Notes: generated from the letters alone by a model not told the origin. A stretch of 64,000 nucleotides of DNA from an uncultured Dokdonia sp. (GCA_947503305.1 CANNDF010000004.1:248001-312000); one strand, 5' to 3'; shown: positions 28,101 to 36,760, counted from the first letter of the stretch. Translations and numbers: made by a program.

Positions 28101-28967
28101 GATGATTTTGACACATCACTTACTGATATATTACAGAGTAATGGATTTGACCTAGAAGATGACCTTGATTTAGACTTTAATAGGGTTCGTAATAGAAATT
28201 TAGCATTGAATGTAGGTTTTGTTAGGGACAATAGATATGGGAGCGTATTTAGTATCAGAGGTATTTTAGAAGATATAGAGATAGAAGATACTGCGGGTCG
28301 TTTTATTGATCAAGATCTAGGGCTTAATCCATTTGATATTGCTGGAGAGGAAACGAGTCAAGAAGTAATTGATCGAATATTTGAGGGGCAAACGTTTTTA
28401 GGTTCTGAAATAGGTTATAGCTATACTAATACTGATAATTCTGCAAACCCTACTCGAGGAATGATCTTTGGACTAATAGTAGGGGGTAAGGTTAATCTTG
28501 ATGATAGTGATCGTGCCTTTGGATATTTAAAACCTAAACTTGCCTTTTACAATGCTATCACAAAAAATAGAAAATTAGTTCTGAAAACACAGGTACAGGG
28601 ACAGTATAATACAGGAAATATTTTGGAAGACTATGAGTTTTATCAAGGCGCGACCCTAGGTGCTAATACAGGGTTAAGAGGATTTAGAAATGAACGTTTT
28701 ACAGGAGAATCTTCTTTAGTAGGTAGTGCAGATCTTCGCTATAGCTTTAAAAGAGGTAGAACTGGGTTTTTACCTTTACAGTTTGGAATTTTTGGAGGAT
28801 CAGACGCAGGTCGCGTTTGGGTAAGCGGAGAAGATACTAATAAATGGCATCTTGATGCTGGTGGAGGAGTATGGGCTAATGCTGTTGATATCATCTCTGC
28901 ACAACTAGGTGTATTTACAGGGAGTGATGGACTGAGAATTAGTTTTGGATTTGGTGTACGACTATAG
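25146..28967 (+). CDS. Purple-acid-phosphatase-like lipoprotein fused to an outer-membrane beta-barrel
   Basis: A 1273-aa protein. A lipobox ends at Cys19 (CISC). A calcineurin-like phosphoesterase follows with all metal blocks: LIGDAGN (Asp52), FLGDNIYENG (about 86-93), IPGNHDW, AMHHPMYTNG and VSGHEHSLQYI. The GDNIYENG and GHEHSLQYI blocks resemble the ACP5/tartrate-resistant acid phosphatase branch. A central region of about 500 residues includes DMLLGDWDRHTDQWRW and PIPRDRDQAF, which have a kinase-like flavour that I did not resolve. From about residue 900 the sequence is beta-barrel-like and ends in SFGFGVRL, as in Omp85/surface-antigen barrels. Probably exposes a phosphatase at the outer membrane. 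Confidence 0.82.
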   Translation: MKVKYSTIYSLILIFCISCATYQPQFSDKEGGSDGTLSQKQTPSKTFYLIGDAGNAKTGASTDALVALKKVLDNTQSQEDYAIFLGDNIYENGLPSDNSPDRADADHKLQTQLDAVDDFKGNVVFIPGNHDWREGTKGLKRQQKRIEEKLGKNAFLPKNGCPIKKIDVNDDIIFIAVDTQWYLENWDKNPTMNDDCDIKTRKDFFLEIEGLFKKNNEKTIIVAMHHPMYTNGIHGGNFAAGKHLFPFQSKVPFPVIGSLIAQVRSQGGVSPQDRYHAKYRKFMNQLSTLARDTDKAIFVSGHEHSLQYIDHEGVKQIVSGAGSKASAASLGDDGLFSYGGQGFAALTVANDGSSFVKYYSAIDGVPKLLYETEVHEKDKAYDISGLSNSFETSRNESVYTKADTEKKKSYERLWGEHYRYVYGTDIKVPVATLDTLMGGFTIERKGGGHQTRSLRLIDKDGRNFALRAIKKSAVQFLQSVVFKENFIRDEFKDSFTEDILLDFYTSSHPYASLAIGPLADAVGVYHTNPQLFYVPKHPALGKYNAEFGDELYIMEERPDDGFLDVASFGNPDDIESTADVFKKIRKDEKFQVDEDAYVRARLFDMLLGDWDRHTDQWRWARFDESDDKKVYRPIPRDRDQAFSNYDGKLLDFFKFISPPARQFQEYDGALKDIKWINSAGLRLDRDLTGKVGREVWIKQAQYIQNNLSDTAIDNAFKYFPQEVQDEVLEGVKAKLKVRRGNLEDIANRYYDYLSDLVVIKGTDKDDHFEITRKDGATQVDISRIKNGKVLSPYKSYTVNSADTDEIWIYGLDDDDTFHVAGKGRKPIRMRVIGGQNNDSYTIDDGRRLKIYDHKDKPNTVIKKKGIMRFSNDYSYNTHKFDKTIQRINNVIPSLGFNPDDGLRIGLQESYTVKGFKDSPFASRHLLNVGYFTASSGFDIQYNGTFTKALGKWDLDISARYTSDSFARNFFGIGNLTENIEANFEDDDFDTSLTDILQSNGFDLEDDLDLDFNRVRNRNLALNVGFVRDNRYGSVFSIRGILEDIEIEDTAGRFIDQDLGLNPFDIAGEETSQEVIDRIFEGQTFLGSEIGYSYTNTDNSANPTRGMIFGLIVGGKVNLDDSDRAFGYLKPKLAFYNAITKNRKLVLKTQVQGQYNTGNILEDYEFYQGATLGANTGLRGFRNERFTGESSLVGSADLRYSFKRGRTGFLPLQFGIFGGSDAGRVWVSGEDTNKWHLDAGGGVWANAVDIISAQLGVFTGSDGLRISFGFGVRL
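25250..25260. repeat. Degenerate half-copy of the iterated palindrome
   Basis: TACGCTTTCGC then A instead of GAAAGC. The retained half is the reverse complement of GCGAAAGCGTA, i.e. the half with the GTA extension. It lies in the linker after the lipoprotein signal of the phosphatase-barrel gene. Confidence 0.5.
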
Positions 28968-28995
28968 GTTGTACGTGCGTTCTTAATTTATATAG

Positions 28996-29029
28996 AAAAC
29001 TCTCTAGATACGTATATCTAGGGAGTTTT
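28996..29029. terminator. Bidirectional terminator between convergent genes
   Basis: A 15-bp stem (AAAACTCTCTAGATA with TATCTAGGGAGTTTT, one mismatch) and a CGTA loop. Its right arm reaches the stop codon of the endonuclease gene. Confidence 0.85.
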
Positions 29030-30992
29030 ATTTTATGATCAAACGTTTTATAATACTTCCAGTTGTCGTATTTACCTGCATAAGATAAACACCCTTTGTA
29101 GTATCTATTGATATGTTTTGTGAAGTACTATTGAATTCTTGCTGATGAATCATCTGTCCTAGGAGTGTATATATTTGAAGATTTCCTCGTTCACTAGGAG
29201 AAGTAATTATAAATTGTCCATTATTTGGATTAGGGTAGACAACGATTTCTTGTAATGATGAAGATTCAACGCTTAAGGGGTTCATCCATGTATCTCCTAT
29301 ATTATCTCCCCAAATAAACTCTACAAGATCTGGAAGGTCAATAAATGGGTTTCTATTAAACTGCCAAGTATATACAATATTGTTACGGTTCATTTCATAA
29401 TCATCCGGAGGATCATTGCGATGCCAATCTAGTAAGATATCTAGGTCTCCTAATGCTCCAACAGTACTATTTTCGGGATTTCCTGAGACGACTTCAAGTC
29501 CATTATAGCGTATGGTTAAAAAGAAAATAGCTCTTGCTACATCTCCTTGCCAACTACCTAAATTTCCATCTGGCCCTGAATATTCTCCATAGTCTTGATT
29601 TCCTCTAGCGCTGTTTTCTGGACCATCTGTTGCTCGTATTGCGTGCGCATCACTATTTGCATGTCGTAAAGAATCAGCTTTGGTAGGAAAGAAGATATCT
29701 ATTCCATCTGCTATATCGTCTGCGGCGATATCATCATACCCCCCTCGTGATCTTGGATAAGTATGTTCACGATTCCATAACCCAACATTACTGCCTCCTG
29801 TAGTTTGAAAATCTATTTTGGGGCGTTGTTGTTCTGTATATAGTAACCACACTTGATTACTATTAAGTGGACTTTGATCTGCACTTTTTAAAATATCAAT
29901 GACATCTGTATAGGTTTGTGCACGAACAATATCCGGATCTGCTATAATATTTTGTATAGCTTGTACTAAGGCCTCATTAGATTGGCCCTCTAAGGTATCA
30001 TAATACCCATCAGGTTGAGTACTTTCTACCTGATCAAATGTTGGGTTTAATGGCGTCCCCCACGTTGAAATAGTAAAATCATTATCTATAATACGTACTT
30101 CCAAATTATCATTGAGTCTATTGAAATCGTCTGGGAGATCTCCAAAAGTGATTTGCATGATTTCATCTCCTTCATCATCTGTATCATCTATAAGTTGTAT
30201 AGATGTACTCATAGTATTTGATCCATTAAGAATTGTGACAGTTGTATCCCCAGTATAATCATTACTATCAAAAGTATCGTTATCTAATGTAAACTCTACA
30301 ACTAAATCTTCTGTTACAACTTCTTGTGTTGTAAATGTAATTTCAATTAATTCGCCTTCATTAAACGAAGTATTTGTGACACTATATCCTATTGCATTAA
30401 AGGGAATACCAGAACCGTCATTGAGGGCACCTGGCGTAGGAGTGGTAACTACATAAGTACCATCATTATTGCGCTGGATAGATTCTGTAGATTGGTTCCC
30501 ATTTATACCTTCATTTATTTGTTCAGATAATCCTAAAAGTGCTAGTAATGCTTCATCATCAGAGTCATTTGTGTCATAGGCAAGGGCATCAATAAGATTT
30601 ACTGTTGTAGCGACAGTACCATCAGGAAAATCTGATGCATTTCCTTGATAAATAGCGATTGCATCTGCTCCATTCTGTATGGTATTATCAAAAAGCAAAA
30701 AATCACCTACTGGTGATACATCATTATTTGATATAAGAAATACACCATTTATATCAGTTGTAAGTCCATCTAGATCTAAAGCAAAATAACTAGCGTCCAT
30801 ACCGCTATCAGAACCATTGAATAATACTAAAACAAACCCATCCATTGTAAATTCTGGGGTGTCAGATTTTAGTTCTATAAACTCCATAGTATCTGTACTA
30901 GGAGTGTCTGAATCTAATTCATTAATCACTATTTGAGCTTTAACACTTACAGAAAGCATTAAAGCTAAAAGGAAACCGGGGAGGACTTTCAT
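29028..30992 (-). CDS. Secreted endonuclease I with lamin-tail and T9SS sorting domains
   Basis: A 654-aa protein with a signal peptide (cleavage near VKAQ). Domains in order: a lamin-tail-like domain starting IVINELDSDTPSTDTMEFIELKS (about 21-190), a Calx-beta-like segment with FNEGELIEITFTTQEVV (about 205-295), then an EndA/NucM endonuclease I domain with YYDTLEGQS and the beta-beta-alpha-metal catalytic block NREHTYPRSRGG near residue 407. The C-terminal VVYPNPNNGQF ... GVYLMQV ... IIKRLIIK is a T9SS type A sorting domain, so the nuclease is exported through type IX secretion and attached to the surface or released. A role in using extracellular DNA as phosphorus or carbon source is plausible. 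Confidence 0.92.
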   Translation of the reverse strand: MKVLPGFLLALMLSVSVKAQIVINELDSDTPSTDTMEFIELKSDTPEFTMDGFVLVLFNGSDSGMDASYFALDLDGLTTDINGVFLISNNDVSPVGDFLLFDNTIQNGADAIAIYQGNASDFPDGTVATTVNLIDALAYDTNDSDDEALLALLGLSEQINEGINGNQSTESIQRNNDGTYVVTTPTPGALNDGSGIPFNAIGYSVTNTSFNEGELIEITFTTQEVVTEDLVVEFTLDNDTFDSNDYTGDTTVTILNGSNTMSTSIQLIDDTDDEGDEIMQITFGDLPDDFNRLNDNLEVRIIDNDFTISTWGTPLNPTFDQVESTQPDGYYDTLEGQSNEALVQAIQNIIADPDIVRAQTYTDVIDILKSADQSPLNSNQVWLLYTEQQRPKIDFQTTGGSNVGLWNREHTYPRSRGGYDDIAADDIADGIDIFFPTKADSLRHANSDAHAIRATDGPENSARGNQDYGEYSGPDGNLGSWQGDVARAIFFLTIRYNGLEVVSGNPENSTVGALGDLDILLDWHRNDPPDDYEMNRNNIVYTWQFNRNPFIDLPDLVEFIWGDNIGDTWMNPLSVESSSLQEIVVYPNPNNGQFIITSPSERGNLQIYTLLGQMIHQQEFNSTSQNISIDTTKGVYLMQVNTTTGSIIKRLIIK

Positions 30993-31164
30993 TTTAGAAA
31001 TGTTTGGGGTACAAGATACTGATAACTTTGGGCTTAATACATTAAGGTTGTATTAATAATTTAAATTTTAAAATACGCTCCCAATACTAAGTTCTATTGA
31101 AAGAAAAAGGAATCTTGATCTGCGCTATCTGAAGTAGATTGCGTTATTCTTATACTTTGTAATA

Positions 31165-32376
31165 TTAAAAGAATTTTGACACAGAAATTCTCAGGAAACT
31201 ATCTTCTTGGAAATTGGAAAGAATTAGTTCGGTTGTGTCTATATTATTAAAAATGCGGGCTTCAACATTTACGGTCCAAGTTGTTCCAAAACGGCGCGAA
31301 GCTTCGACGCTAAAAATAGTACTACTTTGCTCTAGGTCTGCGATTGCACCTATTAATATGGAAGTATCTTGTATATCATTAAAAGCGACTCTACTTCCAA
31401 AAAAGACATCATTTTGTAATGTAGTAAGTGATAGTTCATCACGTTCATCATATAGGTATTCCCCTAATAAGCCTATATCTAATCCATTACCATCGATATT
31501 ACTAAAAGTAAATTCTAATCCAGCGACTAGCGCTAAGAAATCCTGGGCCTCAGCATTTCTATAGATGGACTCTAATTTCCAAAGAAAGGCATTATGCGTA
31601 ATTTGTAGATCTAATCCAGTTTGATGTATGACAGGATAAAAAGATTCAATACCACCTTGAGGATTGAATAGGAACAATGGCTCACGACCATTTCCATAAA
31701 AATGAGATAACCCTATATCAAACGCGCCTACATAGTATTTCCATCTAAAAGCGAGGTCTTGTCTAAATTCTTCAGCGCCACTTTCATAGGCTATATCGTC
31801 TCTGTCTATTACTGTTCCAAAGCGTAAACGCCCTTTCTCACCAGCAAATGTTCGTTCACGATGATAAGGGAGGTAAAAGAAATCAAAGGAGCCAAATTTT
31901 TGAGTATTCCACGTAAACTGGACCATAGGTTGTCCTAGCTTTTCCTCTCCGTCAAAGGTTTCTACTGCATCTGTTTGATTTATAATATCTACTAAGTGAT
32001 TACTTTCGGCTACACCCCAGTATACTTTTTTAAGGCCTACACTAAGTTCCCAATTATTTTTTGCTTTTTGGTAGTAAAGTTCTCTAATATCCCAATGTGT
32101 CCGTTCATCATCCCTGTCTAGTCGAAAGAATCCTGTAAAATTGATGCTTTCATATCCTTTACTCCACTCTATATTATATTCTGGACGAATAGCAATTGAT
32201 GGAAAATGGCTTTCCTGACCATTAAATTGTGCATCATCATAAAAATATCGATATTCTCCTTCTACTTCAAGCTCAAACTCCTGTGTAGTTGACTTGGGTT
32301 GTTCTGATTGCGCTTTCGCGAAAGCGTAATTAAAAAAAAATATAAAGCTTATTATATATGTTGTTACTTTCATCAA
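31165..32376 (-). CDS. Outer-membrane beta-barrel protein of the MMPL operon (DUF1302-like)
   Basis: A 403-aa protein. The signal peptide is MMKVTT...FFFNYAFAKAQ, and the likely signal peptidase site (AKA|Q) is made by a copy of the iterated palindrome. The rest is beta-barrel-like with alternating aromatic residues (WSKGYESINFTGFFRLDRDDERTHWDIRELYYQK, WNTQKFGSFDFFYLPYHRERTF) and ends in a final aromatic (SVSKFF), a common outer-membrane insertion signal. The start overlaps the preceding gene by 4 bp. RND/MMPL transporters in other bacteria are found with DUF1302-type barrels, which fits. It probably forms the outer-membrane part of a lipid or hydrophobic-compound export route. Confidence 0.75.
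   Translation of the reverse strand: MMKVTTYIISFIFFFNYAFAKAQSEQPKSTTQEFELEVEGEYRYFYDDAQFNGQESHFPSIAIRPEYNIEWSKGYESINFTGFFRLDRDDERTHWDIRELYYQKAKNNWELSVGLKKVYWGVAESNHLVDIINQTDAVETFDGEEKLGQPMVQFTWNTQKFGSFDFFYLPYHRERTFAGEKGRLRFGTVIDRDDIAYESGAEEFRQDLAFRWKYYVGAFDIGLSHFYGNGREPLFLFNPQGGIESFYPVIHQTGLDLQITHNAFLWKLESIYRNAEAQDFLALVAGLEFTFSNIDGNGLDIGLLGEYLYDERDELSLTTLQNDVFFGSRVAFNDIQDTSILIGAIADLEQSSTIFSVEASRRFGTTWTVNVEARIFNNIDTTELILSNFQEDSFLRISVSKFF
32312..32325. repeat. Iterated palindrome GCTTTCGCGAAAGC, copy 5 (in a signal peptide)
   Basis: Perfect copy with GTA extension, read on the minus strand as AFAKA at the end of the signal peptide of the barrel protein. Confidence 0.95.
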
Positions 32377-32750
32377 AGCGATTTTGATTGTTTTTTATCT
32401 ATGAATACTCCTAGTATAGTAAGGAACATTCCTAGTATCAGTACTCCTAATACGGTTAGAAAAAATGGGTTGCTGTATTTTAAATATAGATAGACAAGTA
32501 CAGAGACAAAAAAGAGGCGTATAAATAATGTCCACATATAGAGTTGTCTAATTTTATACCGATATATTAGGGCTACTAGCGTACCAAGGCCTATGGTAAA
32601 CATTCCCAGTAAATTTGCTATTTCAGGAGGGTATGTCATGTTACTGCCCAGTAATGAGAATACAAGATTTGGAATGCCTATTAATAATATACCCGTAACC
32701 ATGAGTACTGTAATGGGGTATACTAAACTCCTTCGCGTATATGTATTCAT
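32373..32750 (-). CDS. Small four-helix membrane protein in the MMPL operon
   Basis: 125 aa with four hydrophobic segments: about 11-33, 43-62, 71-92 and 96-117, separated by short charged loops, with a basic C-terminus (FIDKKQSKSL). No recognisable domain. It overlaps the downstream barrel gene by 4 bp and lies between the LolA-like gene and the barrel, so it belongs to the same transcription unit. Function unknown. Confidence 0.75.
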   Translation of the reverse strand: MNTYTRRSLVYPITVLMVTGILLIGIPNLVFSLLGSNMTYPPEIANLLGMFTIGLGTLVALIYRYKIRQLYMWTLFIRLFFVSVLVYLYLKYSNPFFLTVLGVLILGMFLTILGVFIDKKQSKSL

Positions 32751-32778
32751 CTTTAAAGTTATAAAGAATTAAAAGTAA

Positions 32779-32829
32779 TGACTAGAGAGACCGAGGGAAG
32801 CAGTGAGACTGCTTAGTCATCTCTAGTCA
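32779..32829 (-). other. Intra-operon structured RNA element
   Basis: The outer stem TGACTAGAGAGAC pairs with GTC-a-TCTCTAGTCA (32779-32791 with 32816-32829, one bulged A at 32819). An inner stem AAGCAGT/ACTGCTT (32798-32804 with 32808-32814) has a GAG loop. It lies in the 96-bp gap between the LolA-like gene and the next gene of the operon. There is no strong T-run after it, so an RNA-processing or partial-attenuation element is more likely than a full terminator. Confidence 0.65.
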
Positions 32830-32846
32830 ATTACCAACCATCAAAA

Positions 32847-33620
32847 CTATTTTCCTGCTCTTTGAAGAGCTACTTGAGAAAAATCATCTTCAGATAAACT
32901 CGCATCAAAGTTATAGTCACTAAATTCTAATAGTGTTTCTTTATTACTTTGATGATTGATCATATTGAAAGTATTTGCTCTCCAAAATTTATTTTTATAA
33001 ATCTTATAATCTGAGTATGTTAATGTTTTGAGTAATGCATTTTTTCTGTCATAAAACTCTATTTTTTCAATACGATATCCTTTATCTTTATTGTATGTCA
33101 CAATACGACGTGTATATCCAGATTTTGGATCTACAGGATCTTGCTCTACAATGAGATTGCTTCCTTCTTCCTTTAAAAATGTATAAGAATATTTTTCTAC
33201 TTCTTGCGATGAAAGATCTTCATACGCAAATTCACTTCCTACAAATGGCCCCGACTTATTATTTGAGGAGATTCGTTTTACTCGTTTTATGGAAGGTAAA
33301 AACAACCACTGGTCATCTGCTGTTGTTTTATGGGTAAAGGTGAGCGTTGCAGTACCTTTAACATCTTTTGGACTATTAAAAACGATGAGAGATTTATCTC
33401 CATCCTCTGTAAGTTCAAGAGTACGTGTTTCTAAAAATCGTTCACTTGTTTGTCCATTTTTATTTTTAAGAGTCATTTTTAACTCTACAGTAGAACTTCC
33501 AAAACCTAGGTCAGCTTCTTCGGCGGCCTTTGCTATTTGTAAACCACGTTCTTCTGGAGTTTGCGCCAGCATAATATTTATTGCTGAAAAAGCGATTGCT
33601 GTTAAAATTGTTGTTTTCAT
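32847..33620 (-). CDS. LolA-like outer membrane lipoprotein-sorting protein
   Basis: A 257-aa protein with a signal peptide cleaved near MLAQ. The region from about 35 to 245 has the half-barrel pattern of the LolA-like family found next to RND/MMPL transporters (TATLTFTHKTTADDQWLFLPSIKRVKRIS, GSEFAYEDLSSQEVEKYSYTF, YRIEKIEFYDRKNALLKTL). Such proteins carry hydrophobic ligands across the periplasm. It starts 30 bp after the transporter gene ends and is in the same operon. Confidence 0.85.
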   Translation of the reverse strand: MKTTILTAIAFSAINIMLAQTPEERGLQIAKAAEEADLGFGSSTVELKMTLKNKNGQTSERFLETRTLELTEDGDKSLIVFNSPKDVKGTATLTFTHKTTADDQWLFLPSIKRVKRISSNNKSGPFVGSEFAYEDLSSQEVEKYSYTFLKEEGSNLIVEQDPVDPKSGYTRRIVTYNKDKGYRIEKIEFYDRKNALLKTLTYSDYKIYKNKFWRANTFNMINHQSNKETLLEFSDYNFDASLSEDDFSQVALQRAGK

Positions 33621-33650
33621 TTTTTTTTAATTTGATATTGATGGATTTAT

Positions 33651-36029
33651 TTACTTATCAAGTCTAGCTTGAAGATTGGTACTTTTTGAGATACTTGCAG
33701 CTTCTTTTTTACTTACTAAAATCAATAAAGAGGGGAGAAGTATAAAATCTATAATAAGGGCTGCAACAATAATAATTAATGTAATACGCGCCATATAGCT
33801 ATTTAATGCAAAGGGAGAAGTCGAGAGTACACTAAATCCTGCGACCAGTACTATAGTTGTTGTTACCAAGGCACGACCTACAGTCTCAAATGCATATATA
33901 ACTGCTGCTTTTGCGTCGTAGCCTAATTCTCTTCGTGCACGTAAAAATTTGCTCATAAAGTGTACGGTATCGTCTACGATGATTCCTAAAGTCATCCCAA
34001 AGACTATTACCATTCCTGTATTAATAGTCCCTTTGTATAACCACCATAATCCAAATCCTACAAGGACTGGGGCTACATTAGGTATAATACTCAATAACCC
34101 TAACTTGAAATTACGAAGGGCTAGCATAAGGATAAGAGATATTAGGATTAATGCTACAATATTTCCATTAAACATACTATCTGCCTGACGGAATCCTAAT
34201 TTTGAAAACATAAGAGTAGGACTTACTCCTATAGAATGCATAGGCTCTGGAGCATTGTCTTTAAGCCATTGCTCAGAACGTTCTGAAAAGGCAATCATCT
34301 CTGCACTTGAATTGTTTCTAAGCGTTGCTGTAAGGCGTGTTTCAGACTTGTCTACATTGATTTGATTATTAAGATCAAGACCAAATGGGAGTGATAACTC
34401 ATAGAGCAATAAATATTGAGCAGCTTCTTCACGATTTGCAGGAACTTTATAAAATGCTTCATTATCTCCATGCATAGAACGATTTACACGTCGGGCTACC
34501 TCACTAAATGCATTTACATGTACTACCTCTGGTTGTTCCTCTAACCAGTCTTCAAACTCGTTTAGTTTTGAAAGATACTCGGGATTATTAATTCCTCCAC
34601 TTTCACCACTACCAACAGAGAATTCTACATTATAAAACCCAGTAAGGTTCTCATTTATAAAATCACTGTCTTGTCTAAACTTTACAGAGGTATCAAAATA
34701 CTCTACAAACTCATCATTAAAAACATTGAATGTTGCTAGATATGTAAGGCCAGCTATTACTAGTAAAGAGATCGCACTAAGTCTAACTGGTTGTTTAACT
34801 ACCCACATTCCTAAGTTAGTATACCACCCAATTTTTTCTTCTTTTTCTGGGGCATTTTTCTTTTTCCATAGAGGGAATATAGCCATGATTGCGGGTAAAA
34901 AAGTTGTAGAAAAAACAAATGCCATTAACATTCCAAAGGCTACAATATTTCCTAAATCCCAGAATGGAGGTACATCTCCAAAATTCATAGTTAAGAAACC
35001 GATTATCGTTGTCAAACTTGTTATAAACACAGGCATAAAGTTGAGACGTACACTTTCTACTAATGCATCTTTTTTGGAATACCCTTCTTTACGAGCTTTT
35101 TGTAAATAGGTAATGAGTATATGAATACTATCTGCAACAGCTAGGGTAAGAATCATCGTTGGAAACACAGATGATGGCGGTGTTAATTTGATTCCCATAA
35201 GACCAATAAACCCAAAGGCACTCATAAATGAAAAGACAAATACAAGTAGAGTAGAGATCATGGCAAAGAAATTACGAGTAAGAATAAGTGTCAATAGCAT
35301 TACGATTAATACCATTAAACCTACAAGCGCAAATCCTTTTTCTGAGTATTCAAAAAAAGCAGTATTTAAAGGGACTAACCCAGTTACGTACACATCAAAA
35401 TTTGGATATTTTTCTTGAAATTTTGCAACCATTTCTCTAGAAGCTACTGTTACTTCTGGGATTTCGGCGGCACTATCTATTCCTGGTAAACGTACAGTAA
35501 CATTAATTGCCGTTACACTTCCTTCTTCATTAATCAATCGATGAACCAGTAACGGTTCTTTAAGTGCTTTCTTTTTTATTTCGGCAATTTCTACTTCTGT
35601 TTTTGTAGCAGATTCATAGGAAAGATCATCTACATAAAGATCATCTCCTACAGCACTTGTATGCTGGAAGTTAGTCACGGCATCTACTCGTGAAGAATAG
35701 GGGGTATTCCAGGCTTCGGCAGTGAGTTCTTCAATAGCGACTAGGTTTTCTTTAGTAAATACATTTTTGTCTTTTGGAGCTAATACAATGACAATATTAT
35801 CATCTTTAGTGTACTTATCTTGAAGAGCGTCAAACGCTTCTAGTTCAGGATTAGATTCACTAAAGAATACATGATAATCTCCATCAAACTGCATTTTTCC
35901 TTGAGAGCCAAGACCAACGGCCAATAAGATAGAAATGATAAGTACAGGCCATTTGAAACGTATAACAAATTCTGCCCATTTTTTTGCAAAAGTGTTACTG
36001 GCATCACCAGCTTTTTTGAGTGCATTCAT
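33651..36029 (-). CDS. MMPL/RND family transporter
   Basis: A 792-aa inner-membrane transporter with the RND layout: TM1 at about 29-47, a periplasmic domain, five helices at about 225-390 (ILTLAVADSIHIL, LTTIIGFLTMNFG), then the repeat with a helix near 415, a second periplasmic domain and five helices at about 625-780 (FGMTLGIIVDDTVHFMSKFLRARRE). The Asp residues in VADS and IVDD sit where RND proton-relay residues are found. With the LolA-like protein and barrel it forms a putative lipid or hydrophobic-compound exporter. An 18-bp inverted repeat 60 bp upstream (36089-36106) is a candidate operator for the adjacent TetR. Confidence 0.9.
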   Translation of the reverse strand: MNALKKAGDASNTFAKKWAEFVIRFKWPVLIISILLAVGLGSQGKMQFDGDYHVFFSESNPELEAFDALQDKYTKDDNIVIVLAPKDKNVFTKENLVAIEELTAEAWNTPYSSRVDAVTNFQHTSAVGDDLYVDDLSYESATKTEVEIAEIKKKALKEPLLVHRLINEEGSVTAINVTVRLPGIDSAAEIPEVTVASREMVAKFQEKYPNFDVYVTGLVPLNTAFFEYSEKGFALVGLMVLIVMLLTLILTRNFFAMISTLLVFVFSFMSAFGFIGLMGIKLTPPSSVFPTMILTLAVADSIHILITYLQKARKEGYSKKDALVESVRLNFMPVFITSLTTIIGFLTMNFGDVPPFWDLGNIVAFGMLMAFVFSTTFLPAIMAIFPLWKKKNAPEKEEKIGWYTNLGMWVVKQPVRLSAISLLVIAGLTYLATFNVFNDEFVEYFDTSVKFRQDSDFINENLTGFYNVEFSVGSGESGGINNPEYLSKLNEFEDWLEEQPEVVHVNAFSEVARRVNRSMHGDNEAFYKVPANREEAAQYLLLYELSLPFGLDLNNQINVDKSETRLTATLRNNSSAEMIAFSERSEQWLKDNAPEPMHSIGVSPTLMFSKLGFRQADSMFNGNIVALILISLILMLALRNFKLGLLSIIPNVAPVLVGFGLWWLYKGTINTGMVIVFGMTLGIIVDDTVHFMSKFLRARRELGYDAKAAVIYAFETVGRALVTTTIVLVAGFSVLSTSPFALNSYMARITLIIIVAALIIDFILLPSLLILVSKKEAASISKSTNLQARLDK

Positions 36030-36088
36030 AGTTTTGTGTTTAGTGTTTTAGTGTTGAACGTTTCTATTTCTTAATTAGGGGACAATAT

Positions 36089-36106
36089 TAGTTGACCAGT
36101 CAACTA
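36089..36106. promoter_or_regulatory. Operator candidate for the TetR regulator, MMPL operon promoter
   Basis: Inverted repeat TAGTTGACCAGTCAACTA: arms TAGTTGAC and GTCAACTA around CA. It lies upstream of the MMPL gene and is closely matched (16 of 18) by the site at 36761-36778. Confidence 0.7.
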
Positions 36107-36143
36107 TTAACATTATTATGCTTACAATTTTTAGTGCGCATAC

Positions 36144-36758
36144 TTACCTTTTTCTACCTATGTATCTTATAACACTTCCTTCTCCATTATGATAATTGCC
36201 TTCTTGAAGCGTTACAATGGTTTCTTCTAGTGTTATAATCTCTATATCTTTAAACTCATTCTGTATATCTTCTACAGAAAATAACATACTCAGATTATCA
36301 GGTCCGCCTACCTTTGGATTTTTAGTACGATACGGGATATGATTTTTACTAAAAGCCTCAAAAAATAGATACCCTCCTTTTTTTAGCAACTTAGAAAGCA
36401 GTTTATGATAGTGGGTACGTACTGAAGATGGGAAATGGGCATATATAAGCGCTATATGATCAAAACTATCTTCTTTATAGTGTAAATATGGAAGCTCTCC
36501 TACTTGATAATCTAGTGTTACATTATGTTTATTTGCCAACTGTATTGCTTTATTTCTTCCTGAATTACTGATATCAAATGCCGATACTTGTAATCCTTGA
36601 GTAGCAGCATACACGGCGTTTCTTCCTTCTCCTTCTGCAGGAAAGAGGATGCTACCTTTGGGGGAAAAGGTAGCCATCACTTCTCTCAAAAATGCATTTG
36701 GAGATTTACCATATGCATATTGCGGTTCATCGTATCTTGTATTCCAGAATTCAATCAT
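36144..36758 (-). CDS. Class I SAM methyltransferase (TehB-like)
   Basis: 204 aa. It starts with FWNTRYDEPQYAYGKSPNAFL, typical of small TehB/thiopurine-type methyltransferases. Motif I is ILFPAEGEGRNAVYAA (about 37-52), followed by LQVSAFDISNSG and the DHIALIYAHFP (motif IV-like) region. The substrate is unknown. Its start codon is immediately behind an operator-like inverted repeat (36761-36778), so it is probably controlled by the same TetR as the MMPL operon. Confidence 0.82.
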   Translation of the reverse strand: MIEFWNTRYDEPQYAYGKSPNAFLREVMATFSPKGSILFPAEGEGRNAVYAATQGLQVSAFDISNSGRNKAIQLANKHNVTLDYQVGELPYLHYKEDSFDHIALIYAHFPSSVRTHYHKLLSKLLKKGGYLFFEAFSKNHIPYRTKNPKVGGPDNLSMLFSVEDIQNEFKDIEIITLEETIVTLQEGNYHNGEGSVIRYIGRKR

Positions 36759-36760
36759 AA

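Noticed and set aside
31014-31164. Possible small gene or RNA between the endonuclease and the OMP gene
   Set aside because: No frame with a start, no stable hairpin and no promoter match; it reads as plain AT-rich spacer.
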